64,000 nt of DNA. Origin: Marsupella aquatica (taxonomy: Eukaryota; Marchantiophyta). A model generated the notes under the pieces. The model saw only the letters and a list, made by a program, of their open reading frames with translations. It made no database searches and was not told where the DNA came from. Numbering within the stretch: the stretch's first letter is position 1; the number at the start of each line of letters is the position of its first letter. The position numbers and the translations under genes are program-made. Shown here in pieces: positions 1-11,661 of this stretch. Where the stretch lies: the NCBI GenBank assembly GCA_973895155.1, contig OZ316894.1, positions 8,370,001 to 8,434,000 of the forward strand. The letters run 5' to 3'.

Positions 1-2003
1 CTCAGACTGATCGAACATATGCCATAAATCTCTTTCAGTTAGTCTTAGATGAACCTCCATTTATAGTTATTCCTACTCCTGAGCCCCTAGTTCCAGATGG
101 TCCTCTTATTCCTATCCTTGACTATGGCAACAAGGTGATTCTTGAAAACCCTGCACATGAAGGGGAACTACTAACCGATACTGGTCCTAGAGGGGGAGTT
201 TCTGATACTGGTACCACAGGGGGATCTTGCCCCTCCCGCACAAGATCTTGATCCTATTCCTAAGTCAGCACCTCGAATACCTCAACCAACTACTTGACAC
301 TCACTTTGACCTTCTCGGCCACCGCCCTAGCATCACGACTATGATATGAGCACCAATCTGGTTGAAATGTTGGTCCTGACTTTGCCAACCTCTCTGCTGA
401 TATGGCTCTCAAAGATCCTGGTTGGAAAAAGGCAATGGAAGAAGAAATCAAATCTATCCTCAAAATGGGAACATGGGAACTAGTTAGATTCCTTCTTGCA
501 GGACGCCAAGCTCTTACAGCAAAATGGGTGTTCATAGCCAAACCTGACTCTACTAGATTTTGTCTGAAAGCTAGATTAGTTGCTCGGGGTTTTGAGCAAA
601 AATTTGGCATCGACTACAATGAAACATTTTCCCCCATCGTCAAATGGTCGACTCTGTGTGCTATTATCGCTCTTGTTGTGTCCGATGCATGGATGGGATC
701 TTCATCACATGGATGTAGTTACTTCCTTCCTTAACAGGACTCTTATCGAAGAACTCTACATGTAGCAGCCTCAGGGATTTGCAGTTCCTGGCAAAGAAAC
801 CATGGTATGTTGTCTACGATGATCACTGTACGGGCTCAGGCAATCTCCTAGAGCATGGTATAGCAAAATTGAATCTTATCTCTGTGATGTCCACTGGTTG
901 GACACGAAGCATTGTTGACCCCAATCTCTATTTCATTCACTCTGATGGCGCTCTTATCATCTTAATGATTTATGTTGATGACCTCTTGATTACTGGCAGC
1001 AACTCAACCAAAGTTGCCCACATTAAATCTCATTTGTCGTGTCTCAGTGCAGCCTAAGAAGTCAACGTCAATAAATCCTTGAAGAGGGGTAGAGGAGGAG
1101 CGTTGAAAGGCAATACCATAGTCAGGGGTGTCATGAAGATATTGTAGAATGTGCTTGATAGACTCCCAATGGCGCTGTTGAGGGGAACTCATGTAACGGC
1201 TAACAAGGCCAATGTAAGATATATCAGGTATGTATGAGTCAGAAAGATCAATTTCCCAAAAGCATGACAATAAGTGGTGGTATCAAATGGCGTGGTGTTG
1301 GTCTCAATAGTTAACACGTGTGCTTCAGGAAGTGGAATATGCTCAATTTTAGTGATAGTGAACTCCCATAATAAGTCCTGGCAGTATGATCTTTGGTGAA
1401 GTATAAGTCCAGTGGAGTTGCAAAGGAACTCAATGCCCAGATACTTCTGTGCTAGTCCTAGATCCGTCATCTAATATTTTTGTTGCACACTCCCGCGGGG
1501 CATATCTCATTCAACTTGCTAGTGGTCCTATCTCTTGGTCAAGTAAACTTCAATCGACTGTACCTGACAGCAACACCCACCTAGAATACAAAGCTCTCTC
1601 TTAAGCAGTAAGGAAGCTATTCATTTATGATGACTTCTTGCTGAACTAGATCCAGATTCCACATTCAAGGTGCCACTCAAGTCTTCTAATTTGACCATTC
1701 ACAAAGACCTTTCGCTAGCACAATTCCTACCACTGCCTATGTTCATCTCCATTGTGAGAACCAAGGATCTATCAAGTTAGCCAGCAATCTTGTTTTTCAC
1801 GATTGCATGAAACACATTGAAGGAAAGCACCATTTCATTTGAGAACGTGTGCTAGAGGGGGAAATCCCCCTGTCGTAAATCAATACAACTGAAAACCCAG
1901 CAGATATTTTCACAAAACCATTGTCCCGACAGAAGTTTGAAAAACACAGGGTTTTCATTGGCATCAAATCAATTTCTGAAACATATCCTGAAGGACCTAC
2001 TTG
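1..2003 (+). pseudogene. Decayed Ty1/copia pol (reverse transcriptase to RNase H)
   Basis: Remnant of a copia-type polyprotein in plus orientation, cut by the left edge of the window. Recognisable in order are the start of the reverse transcriptase domain (about 402-690, with WKKAMEEEI and AKWVF.. KARLVARGF-like motifs), the catalytic YVDDLL motif (about 972-990), and the RNase H/C-terminal end (about 1480-2003, with ISWSSKLQ and a final ADIFTKPLSRQKFEKH-like stretch). The frame is broken by shifts near 690 and 820 and by in-frame stops such as the TAG at 764-766, so it is dead. The middle part (about 1038-1472) lies on the opposite strand and is listed separately. No LTR was found; 2004-2384 shows nothing recognisable and may hold the 3' untranslated part. 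The family assignment is secure from motif order (RT before RNase H, IFTKPL end). Confidence 0.88.
1038..1472 (-). pseudogene. Inverted internal block of the copia pol
   Basis: Read on the minus strand this block encodes the copia region that should follow YVDDLL: it opens with MTDLGLAQKYLGIEF near 1470, continues through a WESIKHILQYL-like stretch, and ends with FLGCTETR near 1038. The flanking plus-strand sequence before 1038 ends at the preceding part of pol (AHIKSHLS) and the sequence after 1472 resumes at the following part (LASGPISWSSKLQ). The order is therefore correct once this ~435-bp block is flipped, which points to an inversion in place and not to a second inserted element. Two minus-strand frames are needed, so it had decayed too. 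Breakpoints are good to about 10 bases. Confidence 0.82.
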
Positions 2004-2384
2004 ATCCTATCCTCATTGTCTATACCATTTTGTATCAAGAAATACTTAGCCTCTGCCAATGTCCCCAAAACCCTTGATGGCAGTTTCCTGGATATCCACT
2101 TACTTCCCTATTAGTACATATTCCAGGCCTATGTCCTATTGCCACTGCATAAAAATGACACTTATATATGATTGGCATTTTGGTTCCTCTACTAACTCTC
2201 AATCTGCGACTCTAGCGGAGCACTTGGCAATTGGCTAGCGTCTCCCTCTTACTTTAGCTATACCGCCACCTTAGCTGTTGATCGTAGCTTAGCATCGCTC
2301 TACCGTTGATTCAGGTTCCTTAGGTTTGCTCCTGCTCACTACTTATAGTACTCACTCCATCTCCTTCTATGTAGCAACAGATAG

Positions 2385-2960
2385 TTGTTACAAACATTGC
2401 CTTGGTCCTCCCTTCCCACTTCGTCATCTCTTCTCACCTCATGGAACCCGCCCCTTTGCCTTGGTCTTCCCTGTTCCCACTTCGTCAGCAGTGCCCTTTT
2501 AGAGTGCCTTTCACCAGTGCCCTCTCTTCCCACTCATGAGCTTCTGGACACTGCCTCCCTCTCCCATGCGTCATCATTCTACCATGGAACCCCAATGCCT
2601 CGGAGAATCCCCTTTAGCAGGTGCCGTCTCTTCTCACCTCATGGAACCTCCGCCCCTCTGCCTTGGTCCTCTTAAATTGCCTCACCCATTCGTCATCATT
2701 CTACCATGGAACCCCAACCCTCAGAGAATCCCCTTTAGCAGGCGCTGTCTCTTCTCACTCATGGAACCCACCCCTTTGCCTTGGTCCTCTCCCTGTTCCA
2801 CTTCGTCAGCAGTGCCTCTCCCATTCGTCATCATTCTACCATGGAACCCCAACCCTGGGAGAATCCCCTTTAGCAGTCGCCGTCTCTTCTCACTTCATGG
2901 AACCCGCCCCTTTGCCTTGGTCCTCCCTGTTCCCACTTCGTCAGCAGTGCTGTGGAAGTC
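2385..2960. repeat. Minisatellite, units of ~120-200 bp
   Basis: Imperfect tandem units marked by TCATGGAACCCGCCCC followed by TTTGCCTTGGTCCTC begin near 2438, 2638, 2759 and 2896. Between them recur CCCACTTCGTCAGCAGTGCC, CATTCGTCATCATTCTACCA and GAATCCCCTTTAGCAG. Open frames through it on both strands are periodic and compositionally biased, so I do not call them genes. It ends about 800 bases before the VPS54 start codon. The stretch from about 2960 to 3768 is probably promoter and 5' untranslated sequence of VPS54; no TATA box stands out. Confidence 0.85.
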
Positions 2961-3768
2961 TCCTCCTCTCCGATCCCAGCGCAAAATGCGAAGACACTGC
3001 TCTTTCCTCCGTTCTTTCTTGATGAATGTTTTTTTCTGCTGCTCTCCGCTCTCACTTCTTCCACAGTTGTGTCACAAGTGAGGCCCGCCCCTCTGCGTTT
3101 ACTCCGTATGTCGTCTTCATTTGGGGGACCGTTTCTCTCGGGAGCGAGATCCGTCGATCCGCAGGCAAGCGCACTTTAAACGAGGACGAGATCGGTCGCG
3201 GAAGAATAATCAGCGAGCACAGGGCCAATTTTGGCGCTGTTCCGAACACTCTAGTGTGCGTTCTGCTGACGAAGGGATTTTGGTGGTTTTTTTTTTGTAA
3301 TTGCGGATCTGAGAGGTGATAATAATGTGGCCGGTAAGGAGACGGAGGAGGGAGATTTGGTGGACAGTGGTTGCAGTGTGCGGTTGATTTCAGTAAAGTG
3401 GAGGTAGACTATGATCTGTAGCTGAAGACTTGTGCGAGACGGATCTCAGAATTCGTCCTGGAGGTGGAGGGTGAGGAGCAGGAGGAGGAGGATGTAGAGC
3501 GTGATCACAGGGCGGGCATCTAGAGCCGCCATCGTCGCAGGAGATGATGAATGAGGTGGTGATGGTGGACCTGGTAAGACGGTATGAGTGTATGATCTTT
3601 GTTTGGTGCTGATGTTGCTGCTGGCGCTTGTTGTGGTGCTAGAAGACCTCACATTGTTATTAGGGCGTGGCGTGGTGTGAATAATGTGATAGCAACAGCG
3701 AGCGAGCAATGCGAGACTGGTGATACTTTCTGCAGAGATCTGCCTATGTTTGCAATCTGTTCCGCGAG

Positions 3769-6700
3769 ATGGATTCACCATCTTCAACAGGACGACAGGC
3801 GACTGATTCATATGTGAGTTCCTTGAGGAGGAGCAATAATAATGACTTGCCCTCTCCTTCAGTAGGGGCCGGTAGCTCCAAGCGCAGCTTTTCACTGCAG
3901 GCTAGACAGGCACTGTCAGCAGATGCTAATGCATCCGGGCAGGAGTTCGATGCGAGTCAATACGGCCAGAGTCTTGCCTCGGTTCTCAATAATCCCAAGC
4001 TTGGCAAGGCAGGGATTTACAGTTCTGATGCGTCATGGGGATCGTGGTTATTTCAAGGGTCCAACGATCCGTTCGTAGATGCACCTCCTCCTCCTCTGCC
4101 TGCTGGAACCCTGCAAGAGGTCACGAGAGCGGACTTCCGTCCTTACTTGGAAAAGATCTCGGAACATTATTCTCGCTTTGTGGATGTGAGACAGCATTTA
4201 GGACGGGAACAGAGTAGTCAGGGGAGCAGTGTAAATGGAGCACATGGTTCAGGGCAAGTGGAAGGAAGGGTTGGACAGGGCGAAGGGCTAGTTGCCTGTC
4301 TGCGGGAAATTCCTTCGTTGTACTTTGATGAGGATTTCGCATTGGAGAAGGGCTCCACTTTCGATGCAGCTTGCCCTTTCGCTTCCATACCGCAAAATAT
4401 GTTGCTCCAGGAAAAACTGTCGCATTACTTAGATCTGGTGGAGGTACATTTGGTGAGGGAAATATCTGCCAGATCTGATTCCTTTTTCGATGCTCTTGGG
4501 CAACTTGAGGATTTAAATGCCCAGATTGTACAGGCTTGCGATCAAATTCGGGAATTACAGTCAACCGTGCAGCTTTTGGATGGAGACTTGGTGGAGTCTG
4601 CGTCTCGTCTTCAGGGTCTGGGATTACGACGTGACACCTTTTTGGCCCTTCATCAGAAACTAAAACTTGTGGCATACGTCAATCAAGCACTTTCTGCCCT
4701 GCGAATAGTACGTAAAAGTGTAGTTTGCGATATCTGTATTATTAGGAGATCATAAGCTTATCCTATCATCCTGATATTCTGCCGTCACAAAGTTACGTGG
4801 AAAAGACTTGCCATATGCTCGACTTGACCATGATTGGGGTTGGGGTGACATGTGACAGCTTGTATCCGAGGCAGATTGCGCAGGTGCTCTTGATGTAGTT
4901 GACGACTTGCAGCATTTACTGGTAGGCCCGTCAGTCCTATTTGTAAACTTGGAACGCGTCAACACTAGTTTTGCTGGTCGCTAGGATCTGCCCATATTAT
5001 GTGTTACAACCCATTGAAATTTTGCCTTGAGGCATGCATCAGTATTGAACTTGAGCACACGTATATGCATTATGCTATCCATACTTTTATGATGACATAG
5101 GTGCACGTCTGACACGTCGAAGAGTCATTTGTGTGATTTCTGCACACCTTTGCAAATGAAACCCGTCTATGACTCGATGGTTTTGCAATTTTAAGGCTTA
5201 CTGGGATGTGTGTCTAGGTCATCCACTGCTTAAGCAACAGGGCAGTTTGTTTTTTAAGAGATTTTCTTTGCACAGCGGTGTACACACTTTAACTTGTTAG
5301 ATAATCGCTGTACTTATTTTCTCTCTATGGAGAGAAAGTTATGAGGTCTGTTCTGGATCTACTTTCTGAAGCGGCCACGCCCATAAGGCTGTTGGGCATA
5401 CCCGAACGTTTTAGCCTGGTAACATTACGCTTTGTCTAATGTTTCTAACCTTCATCTCACCTCAAAGCTGGCACATGTGGAATGGACTTGTGCAGGACGG
5501 TGATGATCTTGTCGGACTGCACTGTTTTCGACGTTTAAGTGACCAACTGACCTCTGCCATGGACTCTATCAATAGGTAGTAAGCTCTGCGGTTTGCTGCT
5601 ATACTGTATACTAAACGTACATGAGAACCATTTTCCAGCGTTAGAATGCGGAAGACCTTCAGAAGCGGCCATGGAGATATTATGAGCTAAATTGAGTCGC
5701 CATAGTGATCATCATCATCTCAATTTGGCAGTACGAAGGATGTCAAAGTGCTGGTTGTATTGAGGACTTGTTTGTCTGTCGCGTGCAGCACACTAGCAGC
5801 TGACTTTGTCCGAGCTGCAATTCATGAAACGGGGGACCTCGAATCCAGTGCCATTATAAATATATTCCATTCAAGAGTGAAGGACTATCCAGCTTCTGTG
5901 ATGGACATGGCTCCGTTTGAGGTAAAGTTTTTCTCCCTCTGGCGTTCAGGATACCTTGCATCTACGAAGCTGTGAAGTTAGTCGCCAATGTGAATGTCTA
6001 GTGATAGATTTTCTTCTTGAGGTTATTATGCGATATCTGGATAGGTGGCAGCGGTGGGTTCATCAGACCTTGTATGCTGATTGCAGGCAAAGAGGGAGGA
6101 CGACGAAGAGTCCGGTTTGCGAGATCAGTTGCTGCCAACTGTAATTGGTCTCTTACGAACGGTAGGTGAACTTTCTTAGGAAAGCGCAGGAATTTTCTTT
6201 TATTTCCCAAATGTCAAAGAGGTCCCACAGTGGTCATACGACATTGACGTACCAAATGTCTAATTATTTCATATTAATTATTTTATATTGGTGTGCAGTC
6301 GAAACTGCCCGCTGTTTTGAGAGTGTATAGGGACACTTTAATTACGGATATCAAAGCTGCTATAAAAACAGTGGTGGCAGAACTCCTGCCGACGCTATTT
6401 ACTCGTTCGCCGGAGGGCGATTTACCTTCAGCGGACCGGCAAGTTGACATAGAAGGTTGGTGCATTTCTCTCACCACCCCGTTCTGTTTAGATACCCTCA
6501 ACATGGTTGATTGAGGAGTCACGCTCTAGCTGCCCAACTGAGATCGTGAGACGATCATTTGAGAATTGTGATCGATATGACTTCCAGGATGTGGGTTGTC
6601 AATGGATATTTCGAAAAACAAATATATATATATATATATGCCTTTGTTTTTCTAAGCGCACCTCTGAGAGAAGTGGTCTCACTTCGTTCCTTGGATAGGA

Positions 6701-9700
6701 TTTAATTCAGTAATCTAACGTATGAAGTTGTACATGACAGTGGGTGGGCTGTCGTTGGCATACAAGCTGAGATCGTTGTCAGCTGAGGGTTTTGTACAGT
6801 TACTCATCGCAGTTTTTGGGACAGTCCAGGTGAGTGGAAACTTCCCACTGTGTTGTATCCAGTTGGATCATGGCTTGGTTTTTGAACTTGTTTGTTTGTG
6901 TCCACATCGAAAGAGCACACTTGCTTAGATGGGAGTGAATCAAAAAATCGAAAAAAAGTACTCATCGATAAAAGAACCCAAGTCAACGTTGAGCAAAAAC
7001 AAAAGGAATGCCGATAGGTTACTGCTTGCATATAAATGAAACCCTTGAAGACTTGTTGATCGCTTGAATGCTTATCCTACACAAGCGTGATTCTCATTGA
7101 AGAAGGACACTTCCATGTATAAAGGTAGCTGCGCCATGAAGACACAGTGTCAAGGCCCATGAGTAGTTTACCGTTTCCCATAGGTAATGAACAAGTGATT
7201 CCCATCATCTACCATCGGTAGACTACAAATATAATATTTTTCTTGAGCAATGTCTCCAACGTCAGTAAGAAATTCGGGAACTTTGATATGGTGACCTGAT
7301 GGATTGTGATATCCCCTCAGTACGTTTTTAAGGACCTTGGCTTGGTTCTGTCCATCCATGGCAGAGTGATTGGGTGAAATGCTATGGCAAACGCTTTGCA
7401 AACTGTCTAGTGCGGGCTTGAGGGCCTCGTGTCCGTCTTTGTTTACTCCCGGGTAATCACCAAAGAAATTTGACTTTCAAGGAAAATTCCAGAAAACTGC
7501 CATTGGACTGAATGGAGTTTTCTTGGTTTTAGCGGACGAGAGGAAGACGTTGAGTGTAAGTCGAGTTCATTCTTGTCTACCTTTAATGGTGGACAATCGT
7601 ATGTGCAGGCTCGAATGGTGCGAGCTGCAGAGGTTCGAAGTGTTGTAGAGCAGATAATTGGAGGCTTAGAAGGAAGTTATGCTGCAGCGGCAGTCGCAGC
7701 AGCATTTGCATCTGGTGCTGCGGCAGCAGCTGCTGCTGAGGCTGCTTTAGAAGGGCAGCAGGGCTCTTTATATGCAGCGTCTGAAGTTTTGACCAATTCA
7801 AAGGGAAATGCAGTGGCGAACTCAAGCATTTCAAAGCAGTTCAGGTACATTTCCTTATATCAGCTTCTCCGTCTATTACTTCCAAGGATCGTAGAATTTC
7901 CTCTTGAGGATTGAACTTTTTGGAATCTATGTCTTTTGGTGTCGCAGCATTATTCACGCCATAATTAATTACCTTCATTTTGCAGAGCGGATGTCCTGCG
8001 GGAGAACACAGAGGCTGTATGTGCGGCCTGTGATTCTGCTCATGGACGTTGGGCAAAGTTACTGGGAGTACGAGCACTTGTGCACCCAAAGTTAAGACTG
8101 CAGGAATTTGTAAGCATATACAAAGTGACTCAGGACTTCATATCTGCTACTGAAAAGGTAGATTTCTTCTGCTTTAGAAACAAAATATTTCACTCGTTAG
8201 TGAGTGCCTGACAACAGTACATGTAAGCAATTACTACAAAGTAGCACCTAGATTTCAGACATTTTTCGGGCTCTAGTGCTTTTGATTGAGACGGGAAATT
8301 TGCCAGTTTGTTTGGTATGTTTTGCCTCCTTAGGACTCCTCAGAATGATTACTGTTTTTTGTTTTACATAATATTGAGATTTTATGAAAACCTGTATTGC
8401 GTCGTTTCGATCTGGAGGATGTCATTGAACCGTAGGTACCTTTTCGAGTTTGAAGTCTAATTTATTCATAAATGCCAGTAGTTAGCCAACCAGAACTGCA
8501 GAGTGACTGCTTGCTCCACCAGGAAGTTCGTAGAATCTGGCACCTTCTAGCTGATCTTGAAGGTCATATGAGCTTCATAAGAATGATCTTGAAGAGGTTG
8601 AATGTAGTTTAAGAAATAGAGGATTCCATTTAATCTTAGATATCCAAATTTCCGTTGATGTAGGTTGGTGGGCGGTTAGGTTACAGCATTCGGGGTACAT
8701 TGCAATCTCAGGCAAAATCTTTTGTGGACAATCAGCATTCAATTAGGGTAAGTTCTCCAACTGTCATATTTATGTAGACAAGGTAATACCATGTGGTTGA
8801 ATGGGTTTCCACTAGTTTCGCTTTTTCCTGAAATTTGGCTCATCCTTTCCATGACGATCTTATAAGCAACGCAGCGACTGTGACTTGTCTTTCCTTTGGT
8901 AATTCTTTTGGGCTGGAGTGTCTTGTTAAAGCCCCCTATGCACTGTGGTGACAGATGGCAAAGATCACAGCAGTTTTGGAGCAGGAGACATGGGTATCTG
9001 TGGATACTCCCGACGAATTTCAAGACATTGTGGACTCATTTACCACTCTGGAAGTTGACAGCAGTGACAATTTAGAGTCTGGGGAAGAAGAAGGAAAGGG
9101 TTTAGCACATGACGAGGAGGAAAGCCTAGTACACTTAGATAAGACTGAAACTGGCGCTTCGGGTGAAAGGGCAGTTGGTACAGCTGAGGTCAGCAACCAA
9201 GAAAATGGTTCGTTGAGTCGAGAAGCAGTTGAGGGTGAGATTGCAAGTCAACCACTGCGATCATCGCAAGAAATTAGCGACACTGCAAATGAAGGAAGTC
9301 AAACTGCTCTTCTACCTGGTCATCCTGAGGGAACCGTACCGTCTGTTAATGGCATCCAATCTAATCCTGCTGCACCCCTGCCCCTCCATAGTTCTACTTC
9401 TAATGGGGGAGAAGTAACGGGGAAATCTAGAAAGACCCGAGATAAGCCTTCTTTGAAAACTCTCCATGTTCGAGGACAAAGTTATCATGCTGTGAACTGG
9501 TGGGTTGCTCTACTTCCCGTTGATGTCTCGATTTCCTTGGAGCGAGTACGTGGGTGCTTTCGGCCAACAGATTTAAATGCTTTTGTCTAGCTAGGAGTGA
9601 GCTGCTCTTGCTGTTGAAATTCCTGTCTGGTGTTAGGTGAATGATTGAAACTAATTTGTTTCCATGTTGCCGACAACAGTGGGTTGATCCTTCTTAAAAT

Positions 9701-11661
9701 GATTGCCGAGTATGTGGACATCAGCAACGCTTTGCCTACTCTAGCCACAGAAGTTGTACATCGTGTTGCAGAGCTTCTGAAAGTATACAATTCACGTAGT
9801 TGTCAGCTAGTCCTTGGTGCTGGGGCAATGCAGGTAGGTTTTTGTCCCGGTGATTTATAGCTTTTCACCAATGTATTTATTGGCTTAGTTCAAGTTCGCA
9901 GTGCTGAAATGTGCAGCCTCGTTTGAACAACATTCATTTAATAGACAGCTAGTAAACTCAGTCCATCTTACTTTTGCTGACAGGTATCCGGCTTGAAGTC
10001 GATCACAGCCAAACATTTGGCCTTGGCTAGCCAAACCATAAGTTTTGTATATGCTATTATTCCTGGTATGAGTGGTTCATCTATCCCAAGATAACTTTTG
10101 CGCTAATTTTCAAACAAGACTCACATAGAATCAGTCCTTTTGGCTCGAGGTTCCAGGACTGCAAATGGCCACAACTGTTATCCTCCTTGGAACTGAGGAT
10201 TGTTTTGTTCTGTCCATTAAATATTGTAGATATTCGAAGGCTACTATCTCTGCACATTCCAGAGGCTCGGAAGGGCTTGGTTTTGAATGAGATTGATCGG
10301 GTCGGACAGGTGACCACGATACCCTGTTACTTTTTAAGTGTCATCATAACGATTAAATTGTAAATCTATCTCTGAATTACGTTTAAAAATTCACTGCAAT
10401 TGAGTTCATGGGGAACAAGGGTGGGTAAATTTGTACAGCCAATGTGTGCATGAGTCTATATGCTTGCAGTGGAGTTGAGTTGGGGTTGTTCGTAGACTTT
10501 GAAAATTATGTTGGCTAAAGGTTTGACAGGAACATTCCTGGGGCACATTCTGGAATGAGTACTCAGGATTATAGAGTACACCGGGACGAGATCCATTCAA
10601 AGCTGGTTCAAATAATGAAGGAGCGGATGATTTTTCACCTCAGAGCTGTACCGCAAACTGTGGAGAATTGGAATAGGGTGGATGATAGTGATACCCAACC
10701 CAGTGCATGGGCTCGGGCTCTAGTGAAGGTTTGTGATCTCTTTCCATGCACTTACCCAGAGTTTTGGTAGCTTTTGGGTGGGAGGGAAGCGTATTACTTC
10801 TGACATGATTTGTAGTATGGCTATACCAGGAAAGCTGTTGTTATAGTTCCAATTTCTAAAAATATGGATGCATATATTAATAAAGAACTCTTTCCAGCTC
10901 TCAAGAAGTAGACCGAAATCTAGCAGACACACTTGGAAAGGTTTTACTACGAATTCTTGTATTAACTCAAAGTTGTTGCTTCTGTATGCAGGAAGTTGGT
11001 GTGTTACATAGAGTCTTGTCTCCTCTTCTCCTAGAGGCCGATGTCCGTTCTATTTTCACGTAAGTATCACAAAACCAATTCGATATATGGGGTTTCATTT
11101 CCCAATTTACTTTCTTACTTCCAAACCCCGACCCACTCCCCTCAAACCACGCCCCCCCCCTTCCTCTACCGCACACGACAGTACTCACCGCAAACGACAC
11201 AAACAAAATTAAGGATTGGAGAAACATTCGCCAAAGTTTCTGGTAGTCCGATGTGGAATGAAGATTCTCCTTGTTTATGATCTATTCTGAATTGCACTTT
11301 TTTGGCTCCCATCTGAATGGCAGTCGAGTTATCGCGTTGTTTCACACTCAAATAGCAGATGTCTTTTCCAAGGTGGAGGTGACAACTCCTCATGGAAAAC
11401 GGAGGTACGTCACTTTATTTGTCTTGTGTGAGTTACCCTACTATTGCGTCCCTTCCCTCATTTTCTGTTAACAACAGTGTGGTCAATGCGTTGACGTGGT
11501 TGATCCATGTTATGCTGAGCAGGATGTTCAGAGATATTCAGCACATCCTTAGTTGCACACAAGGACTTCCATCAGATGACGTCAAGACGGATAATACCCA
11601 AAAGTCAAGGGAGCTTGATGAATTTCTTTCTCAAAGATATGGAATTGAGGTTCCCCCTTAG
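3769..11661 (+). CDS. VPS54: VPS54, GARP tethering-complex subunit (18 exons)
   Basis: Subunit of the GARP complex (VPS51-54), which tethers endosome-derived vesicles at the trans-Golgi network. My exons: 3769-4707, 4859-4921, 5496-5575, 5789-5921, 6087-6161, 6299-6455, 6741-6829, 7609-7844, 7986-8157, 8664-8747, 8955-9499, 9680-9833, 9984-10065, 10230-10309, 10567-10728, 10992-11059, 11324-11404, 11523-11661. These join in frame to 1112 aa, near the ~1030 aa of the Arabidopsis protein. Conserved blocks in order: the Vps54 N-terminal region in exon 1 (LSHYLDLVEVHLVREIS, VNQALSAL), MYRDTL-like VYRDTLITDIK in exon 6, RADVLRENTEAV and HGRWAKLLGVRAL in exon 9, GLILLKM/CQLVLGAGAMQVSGLKSI in exons 12-13, HRDEIHSKLVQIMKERM in exon 15. 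Exon 8 contains an alanine-rich stretch and exon 11 a long acidic, poorly conserved linker. The start is the first in-frame ATG of the open exon; all introns are GT..AG. No break seen, so probably functional. Exact splice sites in the weakly conserved parts (exons 4, 17) are least sure. Confidence 0.93.
7153..7476 (-). other. Unidentified antisense open frame inside VPS54 intron 7
   Basis: VPS54 intron 7 (6830-7608) is the largest of that gene. On the opposite strand it has about 107 codons without a stop, ending at a TAA near 7153 and opened by a TGA near 7478. The translation looks protein-like, not low in complexity (for example PEFLTDVGDIAQEKYYICSL), with an internal ATG at 7401. I recognise no family. 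It could be a captured or nested gene fragment, a transposon remnant or chance. No splice-site or promoter context was identified. Confidence 0.25.

Noticed and set aside
2536-3081. 181-codon open frame upstream of VPS54
   Set aside because: It runs through the minisatellite and repeats the same peptide unit; no domain.
3446-3895. 149-codon minus-strand frame overlapping the VPS54 start
   Set aside because: Antisense of the VPS54 leader and exon 1, serine/threonine-biased; shadow frame.
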